Shown: positions 18,191 through 25,579 of the stretch, in pieces
Numbering within the stretch: the first letter of the stretch is position 1
Layout: each line of letters opens with the position of its first letter
NCBI RefSeq assembly: GCF_900187965.1
Contig: NZ_FZNL01000036.1
Span: 1-43,110, forward strand
From: Flavobacterium sp. ov086
Lineage (GTDB): Bacteria; Bacteroidota; Bacteroidia; Flavobacteriales; Flavobacteriaceae
Reading direction: 5' to 3'
DNA length: 43,110 nt
The notes under the pieces: generated by a model
The model's input: only the letters and a program-made list of their open reading frames with translations
The model's database searches: none
What the model was told of the DNA's origin: nothing
Translations under genes and position numbers: made by a program

Positions 18191-18574
18191 ATGAATAATG
18201 TTGCCTCTATTTTACTCTTAGCTTTTTTAGCTTTAACGTTCTTGCAATCAGGATATGAAAAAATATTTTATTGGAAAGATAATGTCGAATGGCTTAAAGG
18301 TCATTTTGCCAAAACGATCCTTAAAAATCAAGTACCACTTGCTCTACTTCATCTTTTAATTTTAGAATTAATTTCCGGAATTTTATGTATTGTTGGAGCC
18401 ATCCAATTATTGACTAACAGCGGTCGTGAATTTGGTTTTTATGGTGCTATTTTCTCCTGCATCTGTTTGTTAATGATGCTTTTCGGACAACGATTAGCCA
18501 AAGATTATGATGGTGCGAGAACCATCGTTATTTATTTTATACCAGCAGTTATGGCTGTTTATTGGTTGAACTAA
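18191..18574 (+). CDS. DoxX-like small integral membrane protein
   Basis: The 127-residue protein has four predicted membrane segments (about 5-22, 48-70, 77-97 and 105-125). The N-terminal segment ends in TFLQSGYEKIFYWKDN, the pattern that opens DoxX/DoxD-like proteins, followed by WLKGHFAKTILK. The family is linked to redox or quinone processes in some bacteria, but the role here is unknown. Its start lies 7 bp after the holB stop, so expression probably depends on the holB promoter. Confidence 0.75.
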   Translation: MNNVASILLLAFLALTFLQSGYEKIFYWKDNVEWLKGHFAKTILKNQVPLALLHLLILELISGILCIVGAIQLLTNSGREFGFYGAIFSCICLLMMLFGQRLAKDYDGARTIVIYFIPAVMAVYWLN

Positions 18575-18661
18575 AAAACATGTCTCAGATTTTACTGATT
18601 AATAAAGATTAGAAATTTGTTCGCTTATGCGGACTACAAATAAAATTTTACATTTAAAAAA

Positions 18662-19171
18662 ATGAATCCAAAACACCCTTCAGAATCCCTTACAATCTTA
18701 ACCGATTTAGTTTTACCGAGCGAAACAAATCCTTTAAACAACCTTTTTGGCGGCGAACTATTAGCCCGTATGGATCGTGCAGCAAGTATTGCAGCCCGCA
18801 GACATTCACGCCGAATTGTGGTTACGGCATCTGTAAATCACGTTGCTTTCAACAGAGCAATTTCTTTAGGAAGTGTGGTAACGGTTGAAGCAAAGGTTTC
18901 AAGATCTTTCAAAAGTTCAATGGAAGTTTTTATCGACGTTTGGGTTGAAGACCGCGAATCAGGAAACAGAACTAAAGCTAACGAGGCAATCTATACATTT
19001 GTTGCCGTAGATGATACCGGAAGACCTGTTGAAGTGCCCGCAATTGCTCCGGAAACGGATCTTGAAATTCAACGTTTTGAGGCTGCTTTGCGTCGTAAAC
19101 AATTGAGTTTGTTACTTGCCGGAAAAATAAAACCGGAAGAAGCAACGGAATTAAAGGCTTTGTTTTTGTAG
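18662..19171 (+). CDS. Acyl-CoA thioesterase, hotdog fold
   Basis: The 169-residue protein has the YciA/YkhA-type hotdog signature: ETNPLNNLFGGELLARMDRA (Asn/Gly/Asp of the active-site helix), then VVTASVNHVAFNRAISLGSV and the strand ANEAIYTFVAVDDTGRP. These enzymes hydrolyse acyl-CoA to free acid and CoA in the cytosol and act as hexamers. The C-terminal ~40 residues are helical (FEAALRRKQLSLLLAGKIKP). The gene is 87 bp downstream of the DoxX-like gene. No clear TAnnTTTG box was found in the gap, so it may be read through from holB. Confidence 0.9.
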   Translation: MNPKHPSESLTILTDLVLPSETNPLNNLFGGELLARMDRAASIAARRHSRRIVVTASVNHVAFNRAISLGSVVTVEAKVSRSFKSSMEVFIDVWVEDRESGNRTKANEAIYTFVAVDDTGRPVEVPAIAPETDLEIQRFEAALRRKQLSLLLAGKIKPEEATELKALFL

Positions 19172-19363
19172 TACAATTTTGTGAAAATTTGATACAATTT
19201 GGAACAATCAAACTTCAAAAAAAGAAGTATTTTTACACCATTACAAGCCTGATACAAATTCTAAATCAGTAAGTTATTTAATTTCTGGTTTGTTTTTGAA
19301 AATGAAAGAATTATAAAATTTTAGATGAAAGAAAAAGTAAAAGAAGTAAAAGAAAAAAAAGAG

Positions 19364-20371
19364 ATGAGTTCAGAAAAAGAAGCCAAATTAAAAGCGCTCC
19401 AACTTACGCTTGATAAACTAGATAAAACTTACGGTAAAGGAACTGTAATGAAAATGGGCGACAAAGCCATTGTAGAAGTTGAAACTATTTCTTCAGGTTC
19501 TCTTGGTGTCGATTTAGCACTTGGAGTAAACGGTTACCCTAGAGGTAGAATCATTGAAATATATGGTCCGGAATCTTCTGGTAAAACCACATTAACATTA
19601 CACGCAATTGCAGAAGCTCAAAAAGCGGGTGGAATTGCTGCTTTTATAGATGCTGAGCATGCTTTTGATAGAAATTATGCAGAGAAATTAGGCGTAGATA
19701 TCGAAAACCTGATCATCTCTCAACCAGATAACGGAGAACAAGCGTTAGAAATTGCTGAGAACTTAATTCGTTCAGGAGCAATTGATATTGTGGTAATTGA
19801 CTCTGTTGCTGCCTTAACTCCAAAAAGCGAAATCGAAGGTGAAATGGGAGATTCTAAAATGGGTCTTCACGCACGTTTGATGTCACAAGCTTTAAGAAAA
19901 TTAACGGGAACTATCAGCAAAACAAACTGTACTGTTTTCTTCATCAACCAGTTGAGAGAGAAAATTGGAGTTATGTTTGGTAACCCGGAAACTACAACGG
20001 GTGGTAACGCGTTAAAATTCTATGCTTCTGTACGTATCGATATCCGTCGTTCATCTCAAATTAAAGACGGTGAAAACGTTATTGGTAACAGAACTAAAGT
20101 AAAAATCGTTAAAAACAAAGTGGCTCCGCCATTTAAAACTGCCGAATTCGACATTATGTACGGTGAAGGAGTTTCTAAAACCGGAGAAATTCTTGACTTA
20201 GCAGTTGAATTCGAGATCGTTAAAAAAGCAGGATCTTGGTTTAGCTACGGAGATACAAAATTAGGACAAGGTCGTGATGCTGTAAAATCTTTAATCAAAG
20301 ACAATCCGGAATTAGCAGATGAATTAGAATTAAAAATTAAAGCGTATATCAAAGAATTGGCAAACGCTTAA
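19364..20371 (+). CDS. recA: Recombinase RecA
   Basis: RecA forms ATP-dependent filaments on single-stranded DNA and drives homologous recombination and SOS induction. Motifs seen are Walker A GPESSGKTT, the catalytic region AFIDAEHAFD, Walker B DIVVIDSVAAL, the L2 region NPETTTGGNALKFYASVRID and C-terminal KIKAYIKELANA. I take ATG at 19364 (MSSEKEAKLKAL) as the start, which gives 335 residues, the usual length. An upstream in-frame ATG at 19325 would add 13 residues of mainly Lys/Glu that lack conservation in the family. A strong rho-independent terminator follows 40 bp after the stop. I found no SOS box-like palindrome or consensus promoter upstream. Confidence 0.97.
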   Translation: MSSEKEAKLKALQLTLDKLDKTYGKGTVMKMGDKAIVEVETISSGSLGVDLALGVNGYPRGRIIEIYGPESSGKTTLTLHAIAEAQKAGGIAAFIDAEHAFDRNYAEKLGVDIENLIISQPDNGEQALEIAENLIRSGAIDIVVIDSVAALTPKSEIEGEMGDSKMGLHARLMSQALRKLTGTISKTNCTVFFINQLREKIGVMFGNPETTTGGNALKFYASVRIDIRRSSQIKDGENVIGNRTKVKIVKNKVAPPFKTAEFDIMYGEGVSKTGEILDLAVEFEIVKKAGSWFSYGDTKLGQGRDAVKSLIKDNPELADELELKIKAYIKELANA

Positions 20372-20410
20372 TACTTTATAAATCAACTAATTATTGATAC
20401 ATTTATTTCA

Positions 20411-20443
20411 AACCCGACAGGTCAAAAACTTGTCGGGTTTTTT
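20411..20443 (+). terminator. recA terminator
   Basis: The arms aacccgacaggt (20411-20422) and acttgtcgggtt (20428-20439) form a 12-bp stem with one G.U pair and a loop of about five bases, then a T run. It belongs to a terminator family also seen at 20897 and 23574. Confidence 0.85.
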
Positions 20444-20470
20444 ATTTCAAAAAAAAATAAAAAAAATGAC

Positions 20471-20499
20471 GCAACCTTTTTACAATTCTTCCATCTATA
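20471..20499 (+). promoter_or_regulatory. ECF-sigma-type promoter A
   Basis: GCAACC at 20471-20476 and TCTATA at 20494-20499 are separated by 17 bp. GCAACC with a central AAC is typical of -35 elements read by ECF sigma factors, and it is preceded by AC and followed by TTTTT. A second copy with the same spacing lies at 20662. This is not the TAnnTTTG housekeeping type. Confidence 0.5.
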
Positions 20500-20505
20500 C
20501 AATTA

Positions 20506-20627
20506 GACGTAAGATTGAATTGGTATTTGGCCATAAATACCGCTCTATCATAGGTCCTTTTTTAGAATAAATTTGGTTGGTTTGTTCCCTAAAAATCCGT
20601 TAGTTTATTTGGTGCTAACGGGTTTTT
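20506..20627 (+). ncRNA. Candidate small RNA between promoter A and a hairpin
   Basis: From the expected start of promoter A (about 20506) to the hairpin at 20591-20627 the sequence has no convincing ORF. A transcript of about 120 nt would end in a rho-independent-type structure. This is inferred from signals only, and no RNA family is recognised. Confidence 0.3.
20591..20627 (+). terminator. Hairpin ending the candidate small RNA
   Basis: The arms aaaaatccgttag (20591-20603) and ctaacgggttttt (20615-20627) pair over 13 bp with one G.U, with a loop of 11 bases, ending in five T. Confidence 0.6.
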
Positions 20628-20661
20628 ATCCATTTTTTATTTCATTTTTTTAAATTTTCAC

Positions 20662-20690
20662 GCAACCTTTTTCCTTTATTTCGGTCTGTA
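20662..20690 (+). promoter_or_regulatory. ECF-sigma-type promoter B
   Basis: GCAACC at 20662-20667 and TCTGTA at 20685-20690 are 17 bp apart, the same spacing as promoter A. Both copies share acgcaaccttttt and, 24 bases later, gacgt at identical positions, although the spacers differ. It lies 64 bp before the 34-codon ORF. Confidence 0.5.
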
Positions 20691-20754
20691 TTATATGACG
20701 TTAACTTGAGTTCTAACCAAGCTCTTTATTATCAACTATATAATATTTTTGACC

Positions 20755-20859
20755 ATGAGAGAGAAAATAGAAATGTTGTACAATAAAAACCGCCGAATAA
20801 CCAAATTAAAAATTAGAAAAGTATTGCGTTTTATTTCAGAAAAGATCATTCATCGATAA
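20755..20859 (+). CDS. Possible 34-residue basic small protein
   Basis: ATG at 20755 opens a 34-codon frame ending in TAA at 20857-20859. The product is strongly basic, with 12 of 34 residues Lys or Arg (MREKIEMLYNKNRRITKLKI start, ending EKIIHR), and would form an amphipathic helix. It lies between ECF-type promoter B and a hairpin at 20897, so it has the layout of a small gene. I know no homologue. It could be a nucleic-acid-binding micro-protein or a chance frame in a non-coding RNA. Confidence 0.35.
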   Translation: MREKIEMLYNKNRRITKLKIRKVLRFISEKIIHR

Positions 20860-20896
20860 TCTTTGAATAGAAGACGGGGGTTTTTAATTCAAAAGA

Positions 20897-20928
20897 AAAC
20901 CCGACAAATCTTACGGTTTGTCGGGTTT
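20897..20928. terminator. Bidirectional terminator between small-ORF unit and plsC
   Basis: The arms aaacccgacaaa (20897-20908) and tttgtcgggttt (20917-20928) pair perfectly over 12 bp, with an 8-base loop, and have A/T runs on both sides. It can end plsC (minus, stop at 20954) and the plus-strand unit at 20755. Confidence 0.8.
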
Positions 20929-20953
20929 TATCGTTTTATTACGTTTTTAGATT

Positions 20954-21694
20954 TTACTTTTTAAATTCTAGTAAACCTTTATAAATCAACTGTCTTACTT
21001 TATCACGAAGCTCTTTTCTGTTTTCACTTGCAAGTCCTTCTGTTTCCACAAAAGGGAATATTTTTGCACGCATTTTTCCGGGGCTTCCGCTTAAAAAAGT
21101 ATACGAAAAACGTTCTTTATTATCGGCAAAAACAATAGGAACAATTGGAATTTGATGTTCTAATGCCAATCGAAAAGCACCATCTTTAAACTCATCCAGA
21201 AAAATAGATTCATCATCAGGAACTCCACCTTCGGGAAAAATACAAATACTAAGTCCTTGATTTAGTCGGTCTTGAGCCTTTTTAAAAACTTCATTTTTAC
21301 TTTTCGAAGAATTTCTGTCGACCAAAATACAGGTTCTTTTATAGAAAAATCCAAACAACGGAATCTTCGAAAGTTCTTTTTTCCCAACAAAAACAAATGG
21401 ATTTTTAACAATCGCCAACATCAGCATAATATCTGTTATTGAAGTATGATTTGCCACAATCATGTAGCTTTTATTTTTTATTAGCTCCTGTTCGCGCTCG
21501 ACTTTATAATAGAAACCCATACCAAAAAGGATGAATTTAGCCCAAATGCGGGCCATTTTAAAGAAATAGGGATAACCACTCTCTGATATAATAGAAATCA
21601 GCAAAAACGGCAGCATAATCAATATCGGAATGGCCATTAAAACATAGAACCAAATGCGCCACAAAACCCAAAAAATAATTTTAATTCCTTTCAT
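20954..21694 (-). CDS. plsC: 1-acyl-sn-glycerol-3-phosphate acyltransferase
   Basis: The 246-residue protein is a PlsC-type lysophosphatidate acyltransferase, which makes phosphatidic acid for phospholipid synthesis at the inner membrane. The catalytic NHxxxxD motif is NHTSITD (about residues 82-88) and the phosphate-binding EGG motif is FPEGG followed by VPDDE (about 155-163). The N-terminus has one or two hydrophobic segments (IIFWVLWRIWFYVLMAIPIL, then LIMLPFLLISII). The related glycerol-3-phosphate or ornithine-lipid acyltransferases share these motifs, so substrate is not certain. Its promoter sits directly at the ATG. Confidence 0.88.
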   Translation of the reverse strand: MKGIKIIFWVLWRIWFYVLMAIPILIMLPFLLISIISESGYPYFFKMARIWAKFILFGMGFYYKVEREQELIKNKSYMIVANHTSITDIMLMLAIVKNPFVFVGKKELSKIPLFGFFYKRTCILVDRNSSKSKNEVFKKAQDRLNQGLSICIFPEGGVPDDESIFLDEFKDGAFRLALEHQIPIVPIVFADNKERFSYTFLSGSPGKMRAKIFPFVETEGLASENRKELRDKVRQLIYKGLLEFKK

Positions 21695-21699
21695 GGTTT

Positions 21700-21731
21700 C
21701 AAATGTAAGAAAACGGAAAGGAACTTTACAA
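21700..21731 (-). promoter_or_regulatory. Promoter of plsC
   Basis: On the minus strand TTG at 21731-21729 and TACATTTG at 21707-21700 are 21 bp apart and match the Bacteroidota consensus. The -7 box ends five bases from the ATG, so the mRNA is probably leaderless. Confidence 0.55.
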
Positions 21732-21775
21732 AAAGAATTTACGTTCCTGGAAGTTTATTACAATGTTATTCTTTA

Positions 21776-21806
21776 ACCGCAGAGTTCACAAAGGTTTTCG
21801 CAAAGG
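21776..21806. repeat. Left inverted-repeat arm flanking the GxxExxY gene
   Basis: The stretch starting accgcagagttcacaaagg is related, as an imperfect inverted repeat, to 22418-22447 on the other side of the GxxExxY gene. Similar accgcaaagg words occur at 29020. Confidence 0.65.
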
Positions 21807-21975
21807 AAAAGAAGTCTAAGTTGAATTTATAAGTTCTCTAAGCTGGCTTTAAAGCTTTATGTCGATAATAAATTGAATTTTATTCGTTTTTGAGCAACTT
21901 ATATGAAATATATGATTAACACGTTTATAAAAATTAGTATTTTTATATGAAATTCTGCGTTAAAATAATACATAA

Positions 21976-22356
21976 ATGACTGAAAACGAAATATCAACAA
22001 TAGTAATTGGTTTAGCTATTGAAGTTCATAAGGCACTTGGACCTGGTTTATTAGAGAATGCTTATCAAGAATACTTGTATTATAAAATCACACAACGCGG
22101 ACTTATTGTAGAAAAAGAAAAAGTAATGCCGTTAATTTTTGAACAAGTAAAACTAGAATGTGGCTATCGCGTTGATCTATTGGTCGAAAACAAATTTGTA
22201 ATCGAAATTAAAAGCGTAGAATCATTAACAACAATACACCTCGCCCAAACACTAACCTACTTAAAACTGGGGAAATACAAACTAGGATTGCTAATAAACT
22301 TTAACGAAATTCTTCTAAAAAATGGTATAAGAAGAGTCATAAATGATCCCAAATAA
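21976..22356 (+). CDS. GxxExxY family protein, PD-(D/E)XK nuclease-like
   Basis: The 126-residue protein has the family signature GLLENAY (residues about 29-35) after the conserved opening VIGLAIEVHKALGPG. A PD-(D/E)XK-type core is visible: Asp in GYRVDLLVEN, then EIK in KFVIEIKSVE about ten residues later, then a helix with LAQTLTYLKL. The family (PF13366/TIGR04256) is widespread, of unknown function and often in several copies per genome. Flanking inverted repeats suggest a small mobile or once-mobile unit. It lies between plsC and trpS with gaps of about 240-280 bp and no clear promoter. Nuclease activity is inferred from the motif only. Confidence 0.9.
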   Translation: MTENEISTIVIGLAIEVHKALGPGLLENAYQEYLYYKITQRGLIVEKEKVMPLIFEQVKLECGYRVDLLVENKFVIEIKSVESLTTIHLAQTLTYLKLGKYKLGLLINFNEILLKNGIRRVINDPK

Positions 22357-22417
22357 TACACAATTCCTCTGTGAGCTCATCACAATCAGAGCCTCATCTC
22401 AACAAATACTTTTAAGA

Positions 22418-22479
22418 CCTCTGCGAAAACTCTGTAAACTCCGTGGTAAAAAACATCCCAACAAAAACCGCAGAGGTTA
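22418..22479. repeat. Right inverted-repeat arm flanking the GxxExxY gene
   Basis: The stretch 22418-22447 (starting cctctgcgaaaactctg) reads on the minus strand as a variant of the left arm at 21776-21806. A further short word, accgcagaggtta, lies at 22467-22479 in the opposite sense. The rest of the gap to trpS holds no gene. Confidence 0.65.
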
Positions 22480-22592
22480 AAAACTCAATTTATTTAAAAG
22501 CAATAGCATATCTAGAAAACAACAGCAAAAAAAATTAGTACACTTTGCAGTAAAAAAACGAACTTTGCAATTAGTAATAAGAAAAAACTAGA

Positions 22593-23567
22593 ATGAGAAA
22601 AATACTTACTGGCGTTCAGAGTACTGGAACGCCACATTTGGGAAATTTATTAGGAGCAATTATTCCTGCAATTGAATTATCGAATGATCCTGCAAATGAA
22701 TCTTATTTCTTTATAGCTGATTTACACTCGATTACTCAAATTAAAGACGGTAAAACATTAAGAGAAAACACATACAGCACCGCTGCGGCTTGGCTTGCTT
22801 GCGGTCTGAATCCTGATAAAGTTACATTTTACAGACAATCTGATGTAACTCAAACTGCTGAATTAACCTGGTACTTGAGTTGCTTTTTTCCGTTTCAAAG
22901 GCTGACTTTGGCACATTCATTCAAAGATAAAGCTGATCGTTTAGATGATGTTAACGCGGGACTTTTTACTTATCCGATGTTAATGGCGGCTGATATTTTA
23001 CTTTACGATGCCGAATTTGTTCCGGTTGGAAAAGACCAATTGCAGCATATAGAAATCACTCGTTCTGTAGCTTCTCGCTTTAACAGTCAAATGGGTGAAA
23101 CTTTTGTACTTCCTGAAGCTAAAATTCAAGAAGACAGTATGTTGATTCCGGGAACAAATGGTGGAAAAATGAGTAAATCTGCCAATAATATTATCAATAT
23201 TTTCCTTGACGATAAAACGCTTCGCAAGCAGGTTATGAGTATTGAAACGGATAGTACTCCGCTTGAAGAACCAAAAAATCCGGATACTTGTAACGCTTTT
23301 GCAATTTATTCTTTACTAGGAACTGAAGAACAAATCGCCGAAATGAGAGCGAATTATCTTGGTGGAAATTACGGTTATGGTCACGCCAAACAAGCTTTGT
23401 TTGAACTGATTACAGAAAAATTTAAAACAGAAAGAGAAAAATACAATTACTACATCAACAACCTTGATGAAGTTGATGCACTCTTGAAAAAAGGTGCCGC
23501 AAAAGCTTCTGTTATTGCTGATGGTGTTTTGGCAAGAGTTCGTGAAGTACTTGGATTTGGTAAATAA
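22593..23567 (+). CDS. trpS: Tryptophanyl-tRNA synthetase
   Basis: The 324-residue enzyme charges tRNA-Trp with tryptophan. It is a class I synthetase. The HIGH-type motif is TGTPHLGNLLGAI (about 11-23) and the KMSKS motif is GGKMSKSANN (about 190-199). The conserved DLHSIT and VGKDQLQHIEITR segments are present. Length and motifs match compact bacterial TrpRS. A perfect terminator hairpin follows 6 bp after the stop. Upstream, tacactttg at about 22538 resembles a -7 box with one extra spacer base, so the promoter is only tentative. Confidence 0.97.
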   Translation: MRKILTGVQSTGTPHLGNLLGAIIPAIELSNDPANESYFFIADLHSITQIKDGKTLRENTYSTAAAWLACGLNPDKVTFYRQSDVTQTAELTWYLSCFFPFQRLTLAHSFKDKADRLDDVNAGLFTYPMLMAADILLYDAEFVPVGKDQLQHIEITRSVASRFNSQMGETFVLPEAKIQEDSMLIPGTNGGKMSKSANNIINIFLDDKTLRKQVMSIETDSTPLEEPKNPDTCNAFAIYSLLGTEEQIAEMRANYLGGNYGYGHAKQALFELITEKFKTEREKYNYYINNLDEVDALLKKGAAKASVIADGVLARVREVLGFGK

Positions 23568-23573
23568 TATTCT

Positions 23574-23606
23574 AAACCCGACAGGTTTTAAAAACCTGTC
23601 GGGTTT
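23574..23606 (+). terminator. trpS terminator
   Basis: The arms aaacccgacaggtttt (23574-23589) and aaaacctgtcgggttt (23591-23606) are exact reverse complements, forming a long stem with a minimal loop. It shares its core with the recA terminator. Confidence 0.85.
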
Positions 23607-23636
23607 ATTTCAAGTTAAAAAATCAAAATAATATCT

Positions 23637-23828
23637 GTGAAAATCACTCGACCAAAAATCATTGGAACTTTAAAAATACAAGTTATGATGGCTGGAAATC
23701 TGGCAGTTGTAAATGACATAAAAAATGCTCCAAACAAAATTATTGTTCAATGTGATTCTTATGAGCATGGTCAAGAAATTATTGAAAAAATAAAAACCTC
23801 TAAACAAGGAGAAATATTACACTTTTAA
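23637..23828 (+). CDS. Small hypothetical protein with GTG start
   Basis: The 63-residue frame starts with GTG at 23637, 30 bp after the trpS terminator. The product has a mixed pattern (TLKIQVMMAGNLAVVNDIKN, CDSYEHGQEIIEKIKTSKQG) that could fold as a small alpha/beta domain. I recognise no family. Codon use resembles its neighbours and the frame is followed 23 bp later by a membrane protein gene on the same strand, so it may be real and co-transcribed. A shorter start at an internal ATG (Met17) is possible. Confidence 0.45.
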   Translation: MKITRPKIIGTLKIQVMMAGNLAVVNDIKNAPNKIIVQCDSYEHGQEIIEKIKTSKQGEILHF

Positions 23829-23851
23829 ATTCTTTTGCACCAAATTTATAC

Positions 23852-24223
23852 ATGAAGAAAATATTTACTAAATACATGTTTCTTCTCCTAATATCTCTTT
23901 TTCTATTAGAGTTTTTATTAGCGTATATATTTGGAAATGAACGGTCTTTTGCCATAAACAAAACTGTTGGTTCAGCTTATTTTATTTCGAATGAAGCCAT
24001 ACTAAACGCATTTTTAGCAATCTCTCAGATTCTTTTCATTTTTGGTTATTTAATAGTATTCCTTCTTAAGCGAAAGACAAATTATTATATTTCCCTAGCT
24101 CATTTTGAGATAATTATAATAGCATTTTATTCTATTTCTTTCAAAAATTTTACCGTTTCAGCAATTTTTGGTGCGCTTTCGATCATCCTGTTTTTAATAA
24201 ATATTTTCAAATCTCATAAATAA
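23852..24223 (+). CDS. Hypothetical four-helix membrane protein
   Basis: The 123-residue protein is strongly hydrophobic with about four membrane segments (about 8-27, 46-70, 76-94 and 98-117). Positive residues lie between segments (LKRKTNYY) and at the C-terminus (FKSHK). I recognise no family. It shows no catalytic motif. It is convergent with dprA, whose stop is 17 bp away, and there is no obvious terminator in the narrow gap. Confidence 0.65.
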   Translation: MKKIFTKYMFLLLISLFLLEFLLAYIFGNERSFAINKTVGSAYFISNEAILNAFLAISQILFIFGYLIVFLLKRKTNYYISLAHFEIIIIAFYSISFKNFTVSAIFGALSIILFLINIFKSHK

Positions 24224-24240
24224 AACTGCTTGATTTTTTA

Positions 24241-25341
24241 TTAAATCGCCTCGAACAACTTTCCAGGCAAAGGTCTAATTACTCCTTTAAGCTCCATATT
24301 CAAAAGGATTCCTGATATTTTATAGATCGGAAAATCACATTGCAGTGCAATAAAATCCAATAATTCTTTTCCGTTTTTTAAGAGAAAATCATACACCTTT
24401 TGTTCATCTGGTTCCAACTCCACGAACAATTGTTTCTGAACTGATTTAGCCGTGTTTTTAACGTCCCAGTTTAAAATATAAATCAAATCGGCTGCAGTGG
24501 TTAGTACGTTCGCTTTTTGAGTCTTAATTAAGTTATTACACCCTTGACTATATTTGTCCGTGACGCGCCCAGGAACGGCAAAAACATCCCTATTATAATC
24601 ATTTGCAAGATTTGCTGTAATAAGCGAACCGCCTTTATCTGCAGATTCTATCACAATAGTAGCTTCAGACATACCGGCAACAATCCGATTCCGGCGTACA
24701 AAATTCTCCTTATCGGGATTTGAAGAGCTCCAGAATTCGGTAATAAAACCACCGTTTTCTTCCATTTTTGCAACGTATTTTTTGTGCATTTTCGGATAAA
24801 CCTGATTCAGTCCATGCGCTATAACTCCTATTGTTTGCAGGTTATTTTCGACTGCCAACTGATGTGCCGCAATATCAACTCCATACGCAAAACCGCTTAC
24901 AATTACCGGATCGAGTGGCGCCAGATCTTCAATTAGCTTTTTACAGAATTCCATTCCATATGAAGTAATCTGGCGGGTTCCTACAATACTAATAATTTTT
25001 TTATTTTTCAAATTGATATTTCCCGAAGAAAAAATCAAAACCGGAGAATCGATACAATATTTGAGTCGATCAGGGTAATTTTGATCCTGAAAAAACGAAA
25101 CATTTACGGTATTCGATTTAATAAATTCAATTTCCTGATTGGCTTTTTCAAAAATAGTTTTATCATGTAAATTCTTTAACAAAACTGTTCCAACTCCATC
25201 AATAGCAGCAATTTGATTTATTTTAGTTTTAAAAACAGACTCAGCATTTCCGCAATGTGTCAACAGTTTTTTGGCCATAATATCACCCACTCCATCGACT
25301 TTTAATAAGGCTAATAAATAAAATAATTCCTGATCTGACAT
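24241..25341 (-). CDS. dprA: DNA-processing protein DprA
   Basis: The 366-residue protein loads RecA onto incoming single-stranded DNA during natural transformation. Residues about 1-60 have helix-hairpin-helix segments (LKVDGVGDIMAKKLLTHCGN, AAIDGVGTVLLKN). The central Rossmann-like domain has the family motifs VGTRQITSYG, SGFAYGVDIAAHQLA, GVIAHGLNQVYP, FVRRNRIVAGMS and DKGGSLITANLAND, then the FAVPG strand. Residues about 300-366 form a winged-helix C-terminal domain (PDEQKVYDFLLKNGKELLDF, then LKGVIRPLPGKLFEAI). A TATTTTTG box lies five bases upstream of the ATG (25353-25346), although no well-spaced TTG is seen. Confidence 0.95.
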   Translation of the reverse strand: MSDQELFYLLALLKVDGVGDIMAKKLLTHCGNAESVFKTKINQIAAIDGVGTVLLKNLHDKTIFEKANQEIEFIKSNTVNVSFFQDQNYPDRLKYCIDSPVLIFSSGNINLKNKKIISIVGTRQITSYGMEFCKKLIEDLAPLDPVIVSGFAYGVDIAAHQLAVENNLQTIGVIAHGLNQVYPKMHKKYVAKMEENGGFITEFWSSSNPDKENFVRRNRIVAGMSEATIVIESADKGGSLITANLANDYNRDVFAVPGRVTDKYSQGCNNLIKTQKANVLTTAADLIYILNWDVKNTAKSVQKQLFVELEPDEQKVYDFLLKNGKELLDFIALQCDFPIYKISGILLNMELKGVIRPLPGKLFEAI

Positions 25342-25345
25342 CTTG

Positions 25346-25353
25346 CAAAAATA
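25346..25353 (-). promoter_or_regulatory. Probable -7 box of dprA
   Basis: TATTTTTG on the minus strand matches TAnnTTTG and ends 5 bases before the ATG. The nearest upstream TTG (25384-25382) is 28 bp away, too far for the consensus, so the promoter may be weak or differently regulated. Confidence 0.4.
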
Positions 25354-25545
25354 TTATGTAAAATAGAATAGAAAACTATAACAAATTAATACTGCAAATA
25401 TGGTTAAAATAAAGTAATTTCTTAATAAAAACAATAATTTACATTGTGTGTAATTTTCGAAAACTAATAACATATTCATTAAAATACTGAAAACTAATTG
25501 TCTATAAAAAAATAAGAATTGTTAATAAAAATTGTGAATAAAATT

Positions 25546-25574
25546 TTGATAACTATATTCATTACATAACTTTG
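25546..25574 (+). promoter_or_regulatory. Promoter of the HU-CCDC81/SPOR gene
   Basis: TTG at 25546-25548 and TAACTTTG at 25567-25574 are 18 bp apart and fit the Bacteroidota consensus. The ATG at 25580 is five bases downstream of the -7 box. Confidence 0.65.
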
Positions 25575-25579
25575 CTACT

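Noticed and set aside
19325..19363. Thirteen extra N-terminal residues of RecA
   Set aside because: The stretch is only Lys/Glu/Val repeats and the usual RecA length is obtained from the ATG at 19364.
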